A stretch of 64,000 bases of DNA from Croceifilum oryzae (GTDB taxonomy: Bacteria > Bacillota > Bacilli > Thermoactinomycetales > Thermoactinomycetaceae): NCBI RefSeq assembly GCF_030814315.1, contig NZ_JAUSUV010000010.1, positions 60,198 through 124,197 of the forward strand. The letters are read 5' to 3'. The notes beneath the pieces were generated by a model. That model saw nothing but the letters and a program-made list of their open reading frames with translations, was not told the origin of the DNA and did not search any database. Position 1 is the first letter of the stretch. Every line of letters begins with the position of its first letter. Both the position numbers and the translations under genes were made by a program. Positions 41,086 through 50,795 of the stretch are shown here, one piece after another.

Positions 41086-41121
41086 GTAAAAATAGCACAA
41101 CCCCTCTAAGAAGTTGTGCCA
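41086..41121 (-). terminator. Terminator of prs
   Basis: GCACAAC (41095-41101) pairs with GTTGTGC (41113-41119), followed by ATTTTTA on the minus strand. Confidence 0.75.
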
Positions 41122-41133
41122 TCTCTACAAACC

Positions 41134-42081
41134 TTAGTCGAAAAGCTTACTTACTGATTGCTCATGATGAACACGCATGATGGCCTCGCCTATTAACGGA
41201 GCGACCGATAGAATTTTCGTCTTATCCAACATTTTATCTCCTGGAAGTGGAATGGTATCCGTTACCACCATCTCCGTGATACTCGCTTCACGGATGCGAG
41301 AAAGCGCCGGACCCGAAAACACAGGATGTGTACAGCAAGCAAACACTTCTTTCGCACCTTGGTCCAAAATCGCATTAGCCGCCAACGTAATCGTTCCTGC
41401 CGTATCGATTAAATCATCAATAATAATAGCTGTTTTTCCGTTCACATCGCCCACAATGTTCATCACTTCGGACACATTGGGCTCTGGACGACGCTTATCG
41501 ATAATCGCGATCGGAGCTTCCAGGCGCTCCGCCAAGCGACGAGCACGAATCACGCCCCCATGGTCTGGAGAAACTACGACCACATCCTCCAGATTTTTAC
41601 TCCGGAAATATTCTGCTAAAATCGGCACGCCCAGCAGATGATCGACAGGGATATTAAAAAAGCCCTGAATCTGGGTAGCATGGAGATCCATCGTGATGAC
41701 TCGATTTGCACCTGCTGTCTCAATTAAATTCGCCACTAGCTTCGCCGTAATCGGATCACGAGCACGCGCTTTACGATCCTGTCTCGCATAACCATAGTAT
41801 GGCAGTACAACATTAATCGTCCCCGCAGATGCCCGCTTCAGTGCATCTACCATCACTAACATTTCCATCAGGTGTTGGTTGACAGGGTTACATGTGGATT
41901 GGATCACATACACATCCGAACCACGAACACTTTCATTCAACTTAATATGGATTTCTCCATCACTAAACTTTCCAACTTGAGCATCTCCAAGGGGAATACC
42001 AATATGATCACAAATTCTCTGCGCCAAATCAGGGTTTGAGTTACAACTAAATATCTGTAAACGTGAGCGATTAACTGACAT
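41134..42081 (-). CDS. prs: Ribose-phosphate pyrophosphokinase
   Basis: Makes PRPP from ribose-5-phosphate and ATP for nucleotide, His and Trp synthesis. The 315-aa product has the signatures [22 protein letters not shown] and the PRPP motif [14 protein letters not shown] 42081 has GGAGG 10 bp upstream and gives the normal family length; the longer frame to 42150 overlaps glmU. Confidence 0.98.
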   Translation of the reverse strand: MSVNRSRLQIFSCNSNPDLAQRICDHIGIPLGDAQVGKFSDGEIHIKLNESVRGSDVYVIQSTCNPVNQHLMEMLVMVDALKRASAGTINVVLPYYGYARQDRKARARDPITAKLVANLIETAGANRVITMDLHATQIQGFFNIPVDHLLGVPILAEYFRSKNLEDVVVVSPDHGGVIRARRLAERLEAPIAIIDKRRPEPNVSEVMNIVGDVNGKTAIIIDDLIDTAGTITLAANAILDQGAKEVFACCTHPVFSGPALSRIREASITEMVVTDTIPLPGDKMLDKTKILSVAPLIGEAIMRVHHEQSVSKLFD

Positions 42082-42106
42082 GTGATGAGTGCCTCCGAAT
42101 TCCTGC

Positions 42107-43495
42107 TTACTTGTTACTATCTTTAATCTTTTCCATAAGGAGCTTGGCATAGCCTTCTTTCGTTACTTGACGCTGTCTTGCAATCGCAAATGAATCCTCT
42201 GGGACACGGTCTGTGATGGTAGAGCCTGCTGCTACATAAGCACCCTTCTCCAGTGTAACAGGAGCCACTAAATTCACATTACAGCCGATAAAAGAATCAT
42301 CTTTAATCGTCGTCTTGTGCTTTCGAAGCCCATCATAATTTACTGTTACTACACCACAAGCAATATTTACATTCTCGCCAACTTCGGCATCACCAACATA
42401 CGCTAAATGAGACACTTTAGTCCCAGACCCTAGCTCAGCCTTTTTCAAATCAACAAAACAGCCTACTTTTACCTCTTCAGCTAGCTTTGTACCTGAACGC
42501 ACATATACAAAAGGTCCTACATTTACATTCTTCTCAATCAAGCTCTCATGTATCACGGTATAAGATATTTTACTAGAGTCTGCCACGGAAACATCCTGTA
42601 AGTCCGCATTTGGTCCAATCTGGCAGGATTCCCCGATAACCGTTTTCCCACGTAAAAAACAACCTGGTTCAATAACGGTATCTTCACCAATGACTACATC
42701 CGCTTCGATATATGTATTTTCAGGATGAACAATCGTAACTCCATTTAACATATGCCCACGAAGAATTCGTTCACGCATTAACTTCTCAGCTTCTGCTAAC
42801 TGCAAGCGGTCATTTACACCCATCGCTTCATTTACATCTTGAATCACTTCTGCACTAATTCTCTCTCCACTTTCACGTAAGATCGAGAGAGCATCCGGAA
42901 GATAATATTCACCTTGCGCATTATGATTATCTACTTTTTCTAGAGCAGCAAACAATTTCTGATTATCAAAACAGAAAGTACCTGTATTTATCTCTTGAAT
43001 GAGCAACTCATCATCAGTAGCATCTTTATGCTCGACAATACGCTCTACACTTCCGTCTTCATAGCGGACAACCCGTCCATAACCTGAAGCATCCTGCATA
43101 TGCGCCGTTAAAACCGTTGCTGCAGCCCCTGATTTTTGATGGGTCTCAACCAGTTTTTGTAGCGTTTCCTTTGTAAAAAGAGGATGATCTCCATTTAAAA
43201 CAATTGTTGTACCTTGTGCATCTTGGAGTAATGGCTTTGCTTGCATAACCGCATGAGCCGTTCCCAATTGTTGTTCTTGCTGGGCAAATAATACTCCAGA
43301 AGATAAATTCGCTTTTACTGTTTCGCCTAAATAACCCACTACCATAATCGTTTTCGATGTACCGATCGCATGTAATTGATCAATTACATGCTGTACCATT
43401 GGTTTTCCACAAACAGGGTGAAGTACTTTGTGTGTTTTGGACTTCATTCTTGTACCTTTCCCTGCTGCTAAGATCACCGCAAAGAGATTCTGCAT
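42107..43495 (-). CDS. glmU: GlmU, bifunctional UDP-GlcNAc pyrophosphorylase
   Basis: Acetylates glucosamine-1-phosphate and joins it to UTP, giving UDP-GlcNAc for cell wall. The 462-aa product has the uridyltransferase signature [11 protein letters not shown] at 9-19 and a C-terminal left-handed beta-helix (about 250-440) with hexapeptide repeats and the catalytic His region [12 protein letters not shown] 43495 matches known starts; the frame to 43603 adds only unrelated residues. Confidence 0.97.
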   Translation of the reverse strand: MQNLFAVILAAGKGTRMKSKTHKVLHPVCGKPMVQHVIDQLHAIGTSKTIMVVGYLGETVKANLSSGVLFAQQEQQLGTAHAVMQAKPLLQDAQGTTIVLNGDHPLFTKETLQKLVETHQKSGAAATVLTAHMQDASGYGRVVRYEDGSVERIVEHKDATDDELLIQEINTGTFCFDNQKLFAALEKVDNHNAQGEYYLPDALSILRESGERISAEVIQDVNEAMGVNDRLQLAEAEKLMRERILRGHMLNGVTIVHPENTYIEADVVIGEDTVIEPGCFLRGKTVIGESCQIGPNADLQDVSVADSSKISYTVIHESLIEKNVNVGPFVYVRSGTKLAEEVKVGCFVDLKKAELGSGTKVSHLAYVGDAEVGENVNIACGVVTVNYDGLRKHKTTIKDDSFIGCNVNLVAPVTLEKGAYVAAGSTITDRVPEDSFAIARQRQVTKEGYAKLLMEKIKDSNK

Positions 43496-43593
43496 ACTCG
43501 ATTTATGCCCCCGTTTCCTAGCAAACTTCCTTCCTGAATATATCCCAAAGTATACATGATTGCAACCAACGAATCCTTGTCCGCTTAGACGAC

Positions 43594-43624
43594 AAAAAAT
43601 CATCCTTATTTAGGATGATTTTTT
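43594..43624 (-). terminator. Terminator of spoVG
   Basis: AATCATCCT (43598-43606) pairs with 43612-43620, followed by TTTTTTGTC on the minus strand. Confidence 0.85.
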
Positions 43625-43650
43625 CGATCATATCTATACCATTTACCCAT

Positions 43651-43953
43651 TTATGCATCCATGGTCATTGCACTTGGAACTGCTACCATGTCCACTGGAT
43701 CTTCCGTCCGATTATACACTTCCAATACAGCAGCTTCGATTTTTTCACGGCTCGAAGGGGAGATTGGATGTGCAATATCGCGGAAATCCCCATCAGGAGT
43801 ACGTTTGCTCGGCATTGCAACAAACATCCCATTATTTCCATCAATCACACGGATATCATGTACTACAAATTCACTATCAATCGTTATTGAAGCAATCGCA
43901 CGCATTCTACCTTCTCGATTTACTTTTCTGAGACGCACATCTGTAATTTGCAT
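43651..43953 (-). CDS. spoVG: SpoVG regulator
   Basis: Small RNA/DNA-binding regulator of sporulation, division and virulence in Bacillales. The 100-aa product has the conserved core [21 protein letters not shown] and [17 protein letters not shown]. It lies between ridA and glmU, as in Bacillus. Confidence 0.97.
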   Translation of the reverse strand: MQITDVRLRKVNREGRMRAIASITIDSEFVVHDIRVIDGNNGMFVAMPSKRTPDGDFRDIAHPISPSSREKIEAAVLEVYNRTEDPVDMVAVPSAMTMDA

Positions 43954-44081
43954 CCTGATACACCACCCATTTCCAAAGATGACATAGTTCTACATTTCGA
44001 GATGGATCGTTTATTTCCTGCTAAAAAATGGGATTAAGGTAAAATTTTTTCTCGAAATGGGGATGCAAATAAAATGTTGTG

Positions 44082-44456
44082 CTACTTCTTAACCGCGATT
44101 ACTTCCATCTCAATCAAGACATCCTTTGGCAAACGGGCTACTTCTACACACGACCGTGCTGGGCGATGCTCTATGAAGTACTCTGCATAAATTTCATTAA
44201 TCATCTGGAACTGGTTCATATCTTTAATAAATAATGTAGTCTTCACTACTTGCTCTAGCCCCACTCCTGCTTCTTGCAAGACTGCTCCCACATTGCGCAG
44301 GACTTGGTGCGTCTGTTCCACGATCCCACCTGCAACCAGTTCTCCTTCAGCAGTCAAAGGAATCTGTCCGGATGTAAAGATCATATCTCCTACAATCATT
44401 CCTTGTACATAAGGACCAATCGCTTGAGGGGCTTTTTTCGTTGCAATTTTTTGCAT
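44082..44456 (-). CDS. ridA: RidA, enamine/imine deaminase (YabJ)
   Basis: Hydrolyses reactive enamine intermediates from PLP enzymes. The 124-aa product has TSGQIPLT and the family motif [21 protein letters not shown] with the substrate-binding Arg. Conserved purR-yabJ-spoVG order. The normal tight spacing from purR is broken here by a 419-bp gap with repeat copy B. Confidence 0.96.
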   Translation of the reverse strand: MQKIATKKAPQAIGPYVQGMIVGDMIFTSGQIPLTAEGELVAGGIVEQTHQVLRNVGAVLQEAGVGLEQVVKTTLFIKDMNQFQMINEIYAEYFIEHRPARSCVEVARLPKDVLIEMEVIAVKK

Positions 44457-44582
44457 ATTCTTCTCAGCCTTTCTCTTGGTTCATTGTTTATTTGTTAAGT
44501 AGGTTCATTGAGGTTAAAGCGTGTTCGAATTCCAATTAGTAGGAACTATTAGTGGATTAGTTGCTGAGATACTTGATATAGA

Positions 44583-44775
44583 CCGGGGCATGTATCTGCC
44601 CAAAGCTCAAATAGTGAGTCAGCGAAGAAACAGAGAAGTCCGCTCCATCATTCTCCGCAAGGGCAAGTGGCAAAACTCGCAAAGAACGCTCAAACATTGC
44701 CACAAAACGCCCTAGCTTCAAATGACTTCGCTAAGCAGACTCACTAACCTCGCAATGGTCAGATACATTGCCCCT
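44583..44775 (-). repeat. Dispersed structured repeat, copy B
   Basis: In the 419-bp gap between purR and ridA. On its minus strand it matches copy C (49737-49932): GACCATTGCG, CTTAGCG, the core TTGAGCGTTCTKTGCGAGT and GGAGCGGAC. Nested inverted repeats: CCGGGGCATGTATCTG at the edges, AGTGAGTC...AGCGAAG inside, and at the centre GTGGCAA (44667-44673) with TTGCCAC (44697-44703). No coding signal. Confidence 0.8.
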
Positions 44776-44875
44776 AGCCTTTTTCCACTTGCTAGCTAAA
44801 AACAATAAACCGAAAGCATAAAAGGACTCCTGCTCTTGGTTCTTTCTGCTTCCACTTCACCCCTGTGATCTCCCA

Positions 44876-45712
44876 TTACTCAACAAACTTATCTTTAAAT
44901 AGGTTCCCTATCTCTACTCGAAGCGTGCGATCTCGTTCGTGAATCTCAGACACACTGATGAGGGAGACAAAATCGTCTACGAGTCGCCCGGGGACGTGGG
45001 ATTCGGCGAGGACTCCTGCTCCAACAACGGTCGCTTCAAACTCGAAACATAGATCTTGCAAACCACGAATCGTTCCGCCCGCCTTCATAAAATCATCGAT
45101 AATCAGGACACGCGATCCTTGAGGAAGGCTTCTCTTCGATAAGGAAAGTGGCTTTAATTTACCGCTGGAACCTGAAACAGTGTTAACGGTTACAACCGAT
45201 CCTTCTGTAACTCGATAATCATAACGAGCTATAACCACCGGAACTCGTAGATAATTTGCCACGGCATAGGCTAAGGGGATTCCTTTGGTCTCGACTGTCA
45301 GGATGGCATCGATCTTTACACCTGCAAATAAAGTGGCCCAAATCCGACCTACTTCACTGAGCAAGGTGGGATTCCCCAAAAGATCGGACATATATAAGAA
45401 GCCGCCTGGTAAAATTCGCTCTGGTTTTGCCAGTTGTACACATAGATTCGCTAAAATTTCTTCTGTACGTGCCAAATCCAGTTTCGGGATATAACGAACT
45501 CCACCAGCAGCTCCTGCTACTGTCTCTAATTCACCGCTACCTTCATTACGGAAGACTTCATCAATAATCGTTAGATCTTCGCTAATAGACGATTTAGCAG
45601 ATTGATATCTCTTCGCAAACATTGTCAGCGGGATCAGCTTGTAAGGTTGAGAGAGTAGTTGATTCGTTAGATCTACTAGCCTCGCACTCCGCTTCCATTT
45701 CTCTTTTTCCAT
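44876..45712 (-). CDS. purR: PurR, purine operon repressor
   Basis: Winged-helix protein fused to a PRPP-binding PRTase domain, repressing purine genes when PRPP is low. The 278-aa product has the N-terminal HTH (about 1-70) and the PRPP motif LIIDDFMKAGGT. ATG 45712 with GGAGG 7 bp upstream is preferred to 45757. It lies between ispE and ridA. Confidence 0.97.
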   Translation of the reverse strand: MEKEKWKRSARLVDLTNQLLSQPYKLIPLTMFAKRYQSAKSSISEDLTIIDEVFRNEGSGELETVAGAAGGVRYIPKLDLARTEEILANLCVQLAKPERILPGGFLYMSDLLGNPTLLSEVGRIWATLFAGVKIDAILTVETKGIPLAYAVANYLRVPVVIARYDYRVTEGSVVTVNTVSGSSGKLKPLSLSKRSLPQGSRVLIIDDFMKAGGTIRGLQDLCFEFEATVVGAGVLAESHVPGRLVDDFVSLISVSEIHERDRTLRVEIGNLFKDKFVE

Positions 45713-45789
45713 CAAAATACCTCCGAAAATCCGAATATCATGACGGAAATATACCATTATGTACGGGTTTAATCAAGTGTAGACTCAAA

Positions 45790-46647
45790 TTAAACCCCTA
45801 ACATTCGCACTGCAAACACTTGATCACAGAAGCCTCGAAGACCATTTACAATTCTCTTAGCTCGGGATTCCTTTCGTACCAAACCAAACACGGTAGGTCC
45901 ACTTCCGGACATTAAGACCCCGTCGGCACCGAATTGTTCCATCTTTTGTTTGATCTTATAAACTTCAGGATATAAGCCGATCGTAACGGGCTCTAAGACA
46001 TTTCCTAGATTCGCAATTACATTTTCATATGAATTAGCTTGTAGCGCATCAATCATGGCTCCTGTATTTGGATGTGTCGTAATTCTATCCACTTGAAGTT
46101 TTCCAAACACATCTCCTGTTGAAACACCATGCGTTGGTTTTGCAAGCACCACCCAACAACTAGGTGGGGATAGTATCGGAGTCAGGATCTCCCCTCGACC
46201 TTCTGCAATAGCTGTATCTCCGTAGATACAAAACGGTACATCCGAACCAATCTCAGCCCCGATCTCAGCCAGCTCTTCTAATGATAAGCCTAGATTCCAT
46301 AAACGATTACATCCTCGCAGAGTCGCTGCCGCATCGCTACTCCCCCCAGCGAGTCCTGCTGCTACTGGAATATGTTTATAAATTTTTATCTTCACACCGC
46401 GATCAATACCTGTTTTTTGTTGTAGTAACTTCGCTGCAAGGTAAGCCAGATTCCGCTCATCTTGTGGAACGAGGCCTGATGTACTTTCAAGCGTAATTCC
46501 TGAGTAAGGTAGATCCATTAGGTCGATTCGGTCAGCCAAATCAACGGTTGTCATCACCATCTCTAAATCGTGATAGCCATCTGGGCGTTTGCGGAGTGCA
46601 TCCAAGGTTAAATTGATCTTAGCGGGTGCTTTTTCTGATGTGTACAT
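45790..46647 (-). CDS. ispE: 4-diphosphocytidyl-2-C-methyl-D-erythritol kinase
   Basis: GHMP kinase of the MEP isoprenoid pathway. The 285-aa product has [17 protein letters not shown] near the N-terminus and the ATP loop [22 protein letters not shown] 46647 with GGGGGG 7 bp upstream is preferred over ATG 46674. Confidence 0.95.
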   Translation of the reverse strand: MYTSEKAPAKINLTLDALRKRPDGYHDLEMVMTTVDLADRIDLMDLPYSGITLESTSGLVPQDERNLAYLAAKLLQQKTGIDRGVKIKIYKHIPVAAGLAGGSSDAAATLRGCNRLWNLGLSLEELAEIGAEIGSDVPFCIYGDTAIAEGRGEILTPILSPPSCWVVLAKPTHGVSTGDVFGKLQVDRITTHPNTGAMIDALQANSYENVIANLGNVLEPVTIGLYPEVYKIKQKMEQFGADGVLMSGSGPTVFGLVRKESRAKRIVNGLRGFCDQVFAVRMLGV

Positions 46648-46789
46648 TTCTCTTCCCCCCAGCACCTTGTTCATTTCTCTTCCGAATGTATCTGATGATC
46701 CTATTGTACCACGGTAATCCCATACCCGAAATGAAAAAAGAAAAGCCGAGGATTACTCCCCAGCTACCCTAAGCCTTACCTGTTTTCGA

Positions 46790-46963
46790 TTATGGCTTTC
46801 GAACTAGTTGCTCCTGCGCGATCTGGATTGCACGTTTGACCATGTTGCCTGCATCACTCGCTTTAATACCGCCCCAACCCTCACGCTGCACAACATCATA
46901 AAACCCTAGCTCTTTTGCTAATTCGACCTTAAAGGACTCGGACATTACACCTCGACGTGACAT
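46790..46963 (-). CDS. sspF: SspF, small acid-soluble spore protein
   Basis: A 57-aa DNA-binding spore protein related to alpha/beta SASPs. It starts [20 protein letters not shown], contains GFYDVV and [18 protein letters not shown], all matching Bacillus SspF, and ends at TAA 46790. GAGGAGG lies 8 bp before the ATG. It lies between veg and ispE, as in Bacillus. Made in the forespore; it protects DNA and is degraded at germination. Confidence 0.93.
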   Translation of the reverse strand: MSRRGVMSESFKVELAKELGFYDVVQREGWGGIKASDAGNMVKRAIQIAQEQLVRKP

Positions 46964-47007
46964 GATCCATTCCTCCTCTATGATTCAAGTAGACAATAGG
47001 GTACTCA

Positions 47008-47037
47008 TAGTATCTGATGTGTCACTGCCATTTATGT
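47008..47037 (-). promoter_or_regulatory. Candidate sigma-G promoter of sspF
   Basis: Minus strand ACATA (47033-47037), 18 bp, then GATACTA (47008-47014), close to the sigma-G elements GMATR and CATAMTA, about 45 bp before the sspF start. Confidence 0.35.
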
Positions 47038-47064
47038 AAAAAAAACAAGACCACAGGGGTCTTG
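47036..47064 (-). terminator. Terminator of veg
   Basis: ACAAGACC (47044-47051) pairs with GGTCTTGT (47057-47064), followed by TTTTTTTT on the minus strand. Confidence 0.9.
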
Positions 47065-47069
47065 TCCGA

Positions 47070-47351
47070 TTATTGAGTAGCTCTGATGTACTTAACTGGA
47101 ACAAGTTGGTCATTTTGAAAAACTTTCAACTCTACTGATTCCGTCAGTATATCCGCATAACTGTATGAAACGCGTTCAAAGGCGTGTTGATCTTCATCTA
47201 ACTTCACAATAAAAACGGAAGGGTATGTTTCTTCTAATATACCCGTACGTTCAATGGTCTTACGGCGTCCACTGTTCGCTTTTAATCGGATTCTTTCTCC
47301 AATAAAGCTATCCAGAGTCAGCTTGATTTCAGATAGAGCATTTTTGCCCAT
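47070..47351 (-). CDS. veg: Veg protein
   Basis: Small, highly transcribed protein that stimulates biofilm formation in Bacillus through SinR. The 93-aa product contains the conserved [20 protein letters not shown] and [13 protein letters not shown] 47351 follows GAGGTGG by 8 bp; the upstream GTG 47363 is part of that ribosome binding site. Confidence 0.96.
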   Translation of the reverse strand: MGKNALSEIKLTLDSFIGERIRLKANSGRRKTIERTGILEETYPSVFIVKLDEDQHAFERVSYSYADILTESVELKVFQNDQLVPVKYIRATQ

Positions 47352-47452
47352 AAATTCGACCACCTCACTTGTAGAAGATTATATAACAAATGAGGCGTGA
47401 AGTCAAATTAGGTATTATAGCAGTGAACAAAACCTTTTGTCAATCATATTTT

Positions 47453-47926
47453 TTATCGTGTAAATCGATCCGCTACAGCAGATGCTGCATAGGATTCTGG
47501 CTTAATTTTCGCTTGATATCCAACTGCCGTGACCCAGCCAACCACCTCTTGAATTACCTTACGCGTTTCTCCCTGTTGCCCGATATCCAAATGAATTTCC
47601 ATCGGAATATCAGAAAACATACGGAAGAATCCGTGCTCTTTCAATAGATCAACACAAGTCAAACTATACTCGGTTTCTCGATAGATTCGATAACGTAATT
47701 CCTTCATCTGACTATGTGTTCGCTTTGTATAGAAGAAAAGCGCCCCTTTTCCAACTCTTTGTATGATGATTGCTGTTACAAAAACAGTCTCTTTATAACG
47801 GGTCATCGAGTCGGTCCCTATCATCAACTTATATTCCGAGTTAGGATCTTCCCGCACATACTTCTGAATCTCAGACATCATTTCCTCGAAGCTACATTTA
47901 CCCCTTCGTGGATGATAAAAATTCAC
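47453..47926 (-). CDS. YkuK-family ribonuclease H-like protein
   Basis: A 157-aa protein of the DUF458/YkuK family, with a predicted RNase H-like fold. Visible signatures are MIGTDSM, the YTKRTHSQMKELRYRIY region and HLDIGQQGETR, with acidic residues that could bind metal. It sits between rsmA and veg, the place of the spore protease yabG in Bacillus. Catalytic activity is not proven for this family. Confidence 0.85.
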   Translation of the reverse strand: MNFYHPRRGKCSFEEMMSEIQKYVREDPNSEYKLMIGTDSMTRYKETVFVTAIIIQRVGKGALFFYTKRTHSQMKELRYRIYRETEYSLTCVDLLKEHGFFRMFSDIPMEIHLDIGQQGETRKVIQEVVGWVTAVGYQAKIKPESYAASAVADRFTR

Positions 47927-47966
47927 AAGTATCCCTCCAAATTTGAGTCAAGGAACTCGAATCACA

Positions 47967-48845
47967 CTACCTTCCTTGAGAAAAACGCTCCCATGCTTCT
48001 GTTAAAACTGCAAATTCAGCTAGATGTAAGGTTTCTCCTCTTCGCTGTGGATCGATTCCTACTTGAGTCAAAAAGTCCGCCACATCTGATTTCGCCAAAT
48101 GAGAGAAAAGCTGGGAATGGAGTGTGTTTAATAGTGTTTTTCGACGCTGGGCAAAGGATGCTCTTACTATTTTAAAGAATAAACCTTCATTCGATACGTT
48201 CACAGCAGGTGCCTCTCGTCTTGATAGCTTGACAACAGCAGAATCCACATTGGGCCTTGGCACAAATACATGGCTCGGGACTTTGGTAACGAGCGAGGTT
48301 TCTGTGTAATATTGAACCAAAACACTAAGCGATCCGTAGTCCTTGGTCCCTGGTTTCGCTACTAGGCGATCCGCCACTTCTTTTTGAATCATGATTACGA
48401 TATTTTGGAGAGGAAGTCTCTCTTCTAATAAACGAATCAAAATTGGTGAAGTAACATAGTAAGGTAGATTTGCCACAACGTGAATACTATTACATTCCCC
48501 AAAGTTTTCCGAAATAATCGTATGGAAGTCAACTTTCAAAGCATCACCATGAATCACTTCTATATTCGACTGCTTCTCAAAGATTTCCCGTAGTACAGGA
48601 ATTAGACGTTGGTCTAACTCCACAGCAACTACTTTCTTAGCACGTTCACTTAAACGTTCGGTGAGAGCGCCAATTCCCGGACCAATTTCAATGACACCCG
48701 CATGTTCATCCAAGTCCGCCGCATCCACAATTCGCTCTAACACCCGATCATCTGTTAAAAAGTTTTGTCCTAAGCTTTTTTTTAAGCCGAGTTTATATTT
48801 GGCAAGGATTTGCTTTGTATTTTGTGAAATCGTTCTATGTGACAT
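47967..48845 (-). CDS. rsmA: 16S rRNA (adenine1518/1519) dimethyltransferase
   Basis: KsgA, which dimethylates two adenines of the 16S 3' hairpin. The 292-aa product has the SAM motif EIGPGIGALTERL and the catalytic NLPYY. It overlaps the rnmV end by 11 bp. Confidence 0.97.
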   Translation of the reverse strand: MSHRTISQNTKQILAKYKLGLKKSLGQNFLTDDRVLERIVDAADLDEHAGVIEIGPGIGALTERLSERAKKVVAVELDQRLIPVLREIFEKQSNIEVIHGDALKVDFHTIISENFGECNSIHVVANLPYYVTSPILIRLLEERLPLQNIVIMIQKEVADRLVAKPGTKDYGSLSVLVQYYTETSLVTKVPSHVFVPRPNVDSAVVKLSRREAPAVNVSNEGLFFKIVRASFAQRRKTLLNTLHSQLFSHLAKSDVADFLTQVGIDPQRRGETLHLAEFAVLTEAWERFSQGR

Positions 48846-49404
48846 CCTCTAGTTCCTCTCTTACCTGTAACCAGGTGCTAATCAGTTCTTCTTTTGAAAC
48901 CTGCAAAGCATGAAGCCGCTGATAAAAATTTTTAGCGTTCGCAAACCCAATCCCTAAGCGATCCGCTACTTTCTGACGCAAATAGCCCGAATCAGGAAAG
49001 CCTGTGAACCCCATATCAATATAGTCTTCCCATGAAATGGATTCTACTTGCTCATAGCCTATGTCACTTCTAACATGGAGCAATGCTTCGCGGATATCCT
49101 CACATTTTGCATGCTCAATCCCGATCTTTTTCCGACCTCTCGCCTTATCTTGTGGTAAGAAAGCATGTTTCACTCCAGGGACTTCTTGCGATATCACTCG
49201 ACGAATTCGTTCCCCTGCATAATCAGGGTCTGTAAATATTATGACGCCTCTCTTTGATTGGGCACGGCGCACTTGATCAATTACTTCTTTTCCAATCGCC
49301 GAGCCTCTTGTTTCAATGGTATCCGCTTTCACGGCACGTTTAATGGTAACGGTATCATTTCTGCCTTCTACCACGATCATTTCATGTATCTGAACCTCTG
49401 ACAA
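48835..49404 (-). CDS. rnmV: Ribonuclease M5
   Basis: Matures 5S rRNA in Bacillales. The 189-aa Toprim protein has VVEGRNDT and FTDPDYAGERIR. Start is uncertain: TTG 49404 has a weak ribosome binding site, and the first ATG (49380) would cut into the family start VVEG motif region. A 5S rRNA lies at the right end of the window. The yabE gene expected upstream is absent. Confidence 0.94.
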   Translation of the reverse strand: MSEVQIHEMIVVEGRNDTVTIKRAVKADTIETRGSAIGKEVIDQVRRAQSKRGVIIFTDPDYAGERIRRVISQEVPGVKHAFLPQDKARGRKKIGIEHAKCEDIREALLHVRSDIGYEQVESISWEDYIDMGFTGFPDSGYLRQKVADRLGIGFANAKNFYQRLHALQVSKEELISTWLQVREELEDVT

Positions 49405-49736
49405 TGTCTTTTACACAACCTTTACAAAACGATGTAAGTTGATATTAGGAGATCTATCACTATCTATTTATGAATAATCCAGAAAGAATCTAGGAAAAAC
49501 ATTCAGCCTCTTCTCTAATGACAGGGCTTGTTATGAAGTAGACCATGGAGTTTGTCCCGGGTCATATATCTGACCCTATTCCAAATCCATTTGCTGGTTA
49601 TCCTATAAATCTGCTTACTGCCTCTTTTGAAAAAACGTGGATCATAGTAGTTAGCTATCTACCATCCAGACTTCTAAACATCTACAGATTGGATGGTTGA
49701 TGAACCAAATTAGATTAAGAGAAGGGAGAATCTGTT
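49405..49736. other. Non-coding gap before repeat copy C
   Basis: Between rnmV and repeat copy C; AT-rich and without a credible gene. It contains CCCGGGTCATATATCTGACC (about 49556-49575), similar to the edge of repeat B (CCGGGGCATGTATCTGCCC). The Bacillus yabE gene is absent. Confidence 0.5.
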
Positions 49737-49932
49737 CGACCATTGCGTGCGATGTTAGAAATCCTACTTAGCGTAGAGATCCATAGCATGGGGCGCTTTT
49801 TGGTGCAACATGCTTGAGCGTTCTGTGCGAGTTTTGCACCTGCCCCGGCGAAGGATCGCGGAGCGGACAGTTCTGCTTCCCTGCTGGATCGGTATTGAGC
49901 TGTGTCGAACAGACTCTCCCGGCTCTGATCCT
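49737..49932 (+). repeat. Dispersed structured repeat, copy C
   Basis: Longest plus-strand copy, between rnmV and tatD. GGGGC (49790-49794) pairs with GCCCC (49842-49846) and GGTGCAA (49802-49808) with TTGCACC (49834-49840), holding a loop with TTGAGCGTTCTGTGCGAG. GGATC near 49885 can pair with GATCC at 49927-49931. Compared with copy B, two stem pairs change together. Confidence 0.8.
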
Positions 49933-49967
49933 AGTATATGCCACAACTCTTTTTATCCTAATTTAGG

Positions 49968-50759
49968 CTAGTCAGTAGTGTTTGGAATCCGAAATAATCT
50001 CATCGCATTATCCGTTGTAATCCGAGCAAGCTCCTCCACCGTAATCCCTCGGATCTCAGCAATTTGCTCAGCAACAAGCCGTACATAGCCAGTTTCGTTC
50101 CTTTTTCCTCTGAACGGATGTGGCGCTAGGTACGGACAGTCCGTCTCTAGTAACAGACGATCCTCTGGCACTAAACGAGCGATTTCTTTAGGAAGTTTTG
50201 CATTTTTAAACGTAACAGGACCTCCCAGTCCAATGTAAAAATTCATTTCGAGAGCCGCTTCCATAATCGCCTCGTCGCCCCCGAAACAATGTAATACGCC
50301 GCCTACTTCCGCAGAATGTTCAGACCGCAGAATACGAATCACATCTTCGTGTGCATCTCGATCATGAATAATAATAGGGAGTTGTACTTCCCGTGCAAGC
50401 CTGATCTGTTCTTTAAAAACATGTGCTTGTACATCTTTCGGGGAAGTATCCCAGTGATAGTCTAACCCCATCTCACCCAATGCTATAACCTTTGGATGTG
50501 TAGCTAATTCGCGTAGATAGACGAGATCCTCTTCTTGGTAGTAGATTGCATCTGTCGGATGCCAGCCTACCGCACTATAAATGAAGTCATATTTCTCCGC
50601 CAGCTCGATAGAGGACTGAATCGTCTCTCTGTTAAAACCTACATTTAACATCCAGCTGACCCCGTACTCTTCTCTAGCACGGCGAATCACTTCTTCGCGA
50701 TCTAAATCAAACTGTTTATCATTTAGGTGTGTATGTGTGTCAAAAATCATGTTAGTCAT
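49968..50759 (-). CDS. tatD: TatD-family metal-dependent hydrolase
   Basis: TIM-barrel DNase/hydrolase of the TatD family (Bacillus yabD). The 263-aa product has the metal motifs FDTHTHL (6-12), GEMGLDY, HDRDAHED and ETDCPYLAPHP. It lies after lepB. Confidence 0.95.
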   Translation of the reverse strand: MTNMIFDTHTHLNDKQFDLDREEVIRRAREEYGVSWMLNVGFNRETIQSSIELAEKYDFIYSAVGWHPTDAIYYQEEDLVYLRELATHPKVIALGEMGLDYHWDTSPKDVQAHVFKEQIRLAREVQLPIIIHDRDAHEDVIRILRSEHSAEVGGVLHCFGGDEAIMEAALEMNFYIGLGGPVTFKNAKLPKEIARLVPEDRLLLETDCPYLAPHPFRGKRNETGYVRLVAEQIAEIRGITVEELARITTDNAMRLFRIPNTTD

Positions 50760-50771
50760 CCTCTCTAAAGG

Positions 50772-50795
50772 AAAAACAGTCCTCCACGGACTGTT
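50772..50795 (-). terminator. Terminator of lepB
   Basis: AACAGTCC (50775-50782) pairs with GGACTGTT (50788-50795), followed by TTTCC on the minus strand. Confidence 0.7.

Noticed and set aside
44521..44715. A 64-aa plus-strand reading frame between ridA and purR
   Set aside because: It lies inside structured repeat copy B, has no ribosome binding site and no match to a protein pattern.
49764..49946. A 60-aa minus-strand reading frame upstream of tatD
   Set aside because: It lies inside repeat copy C; the composition (many Arg and Ser) is that of translated structured non-coding DNA.
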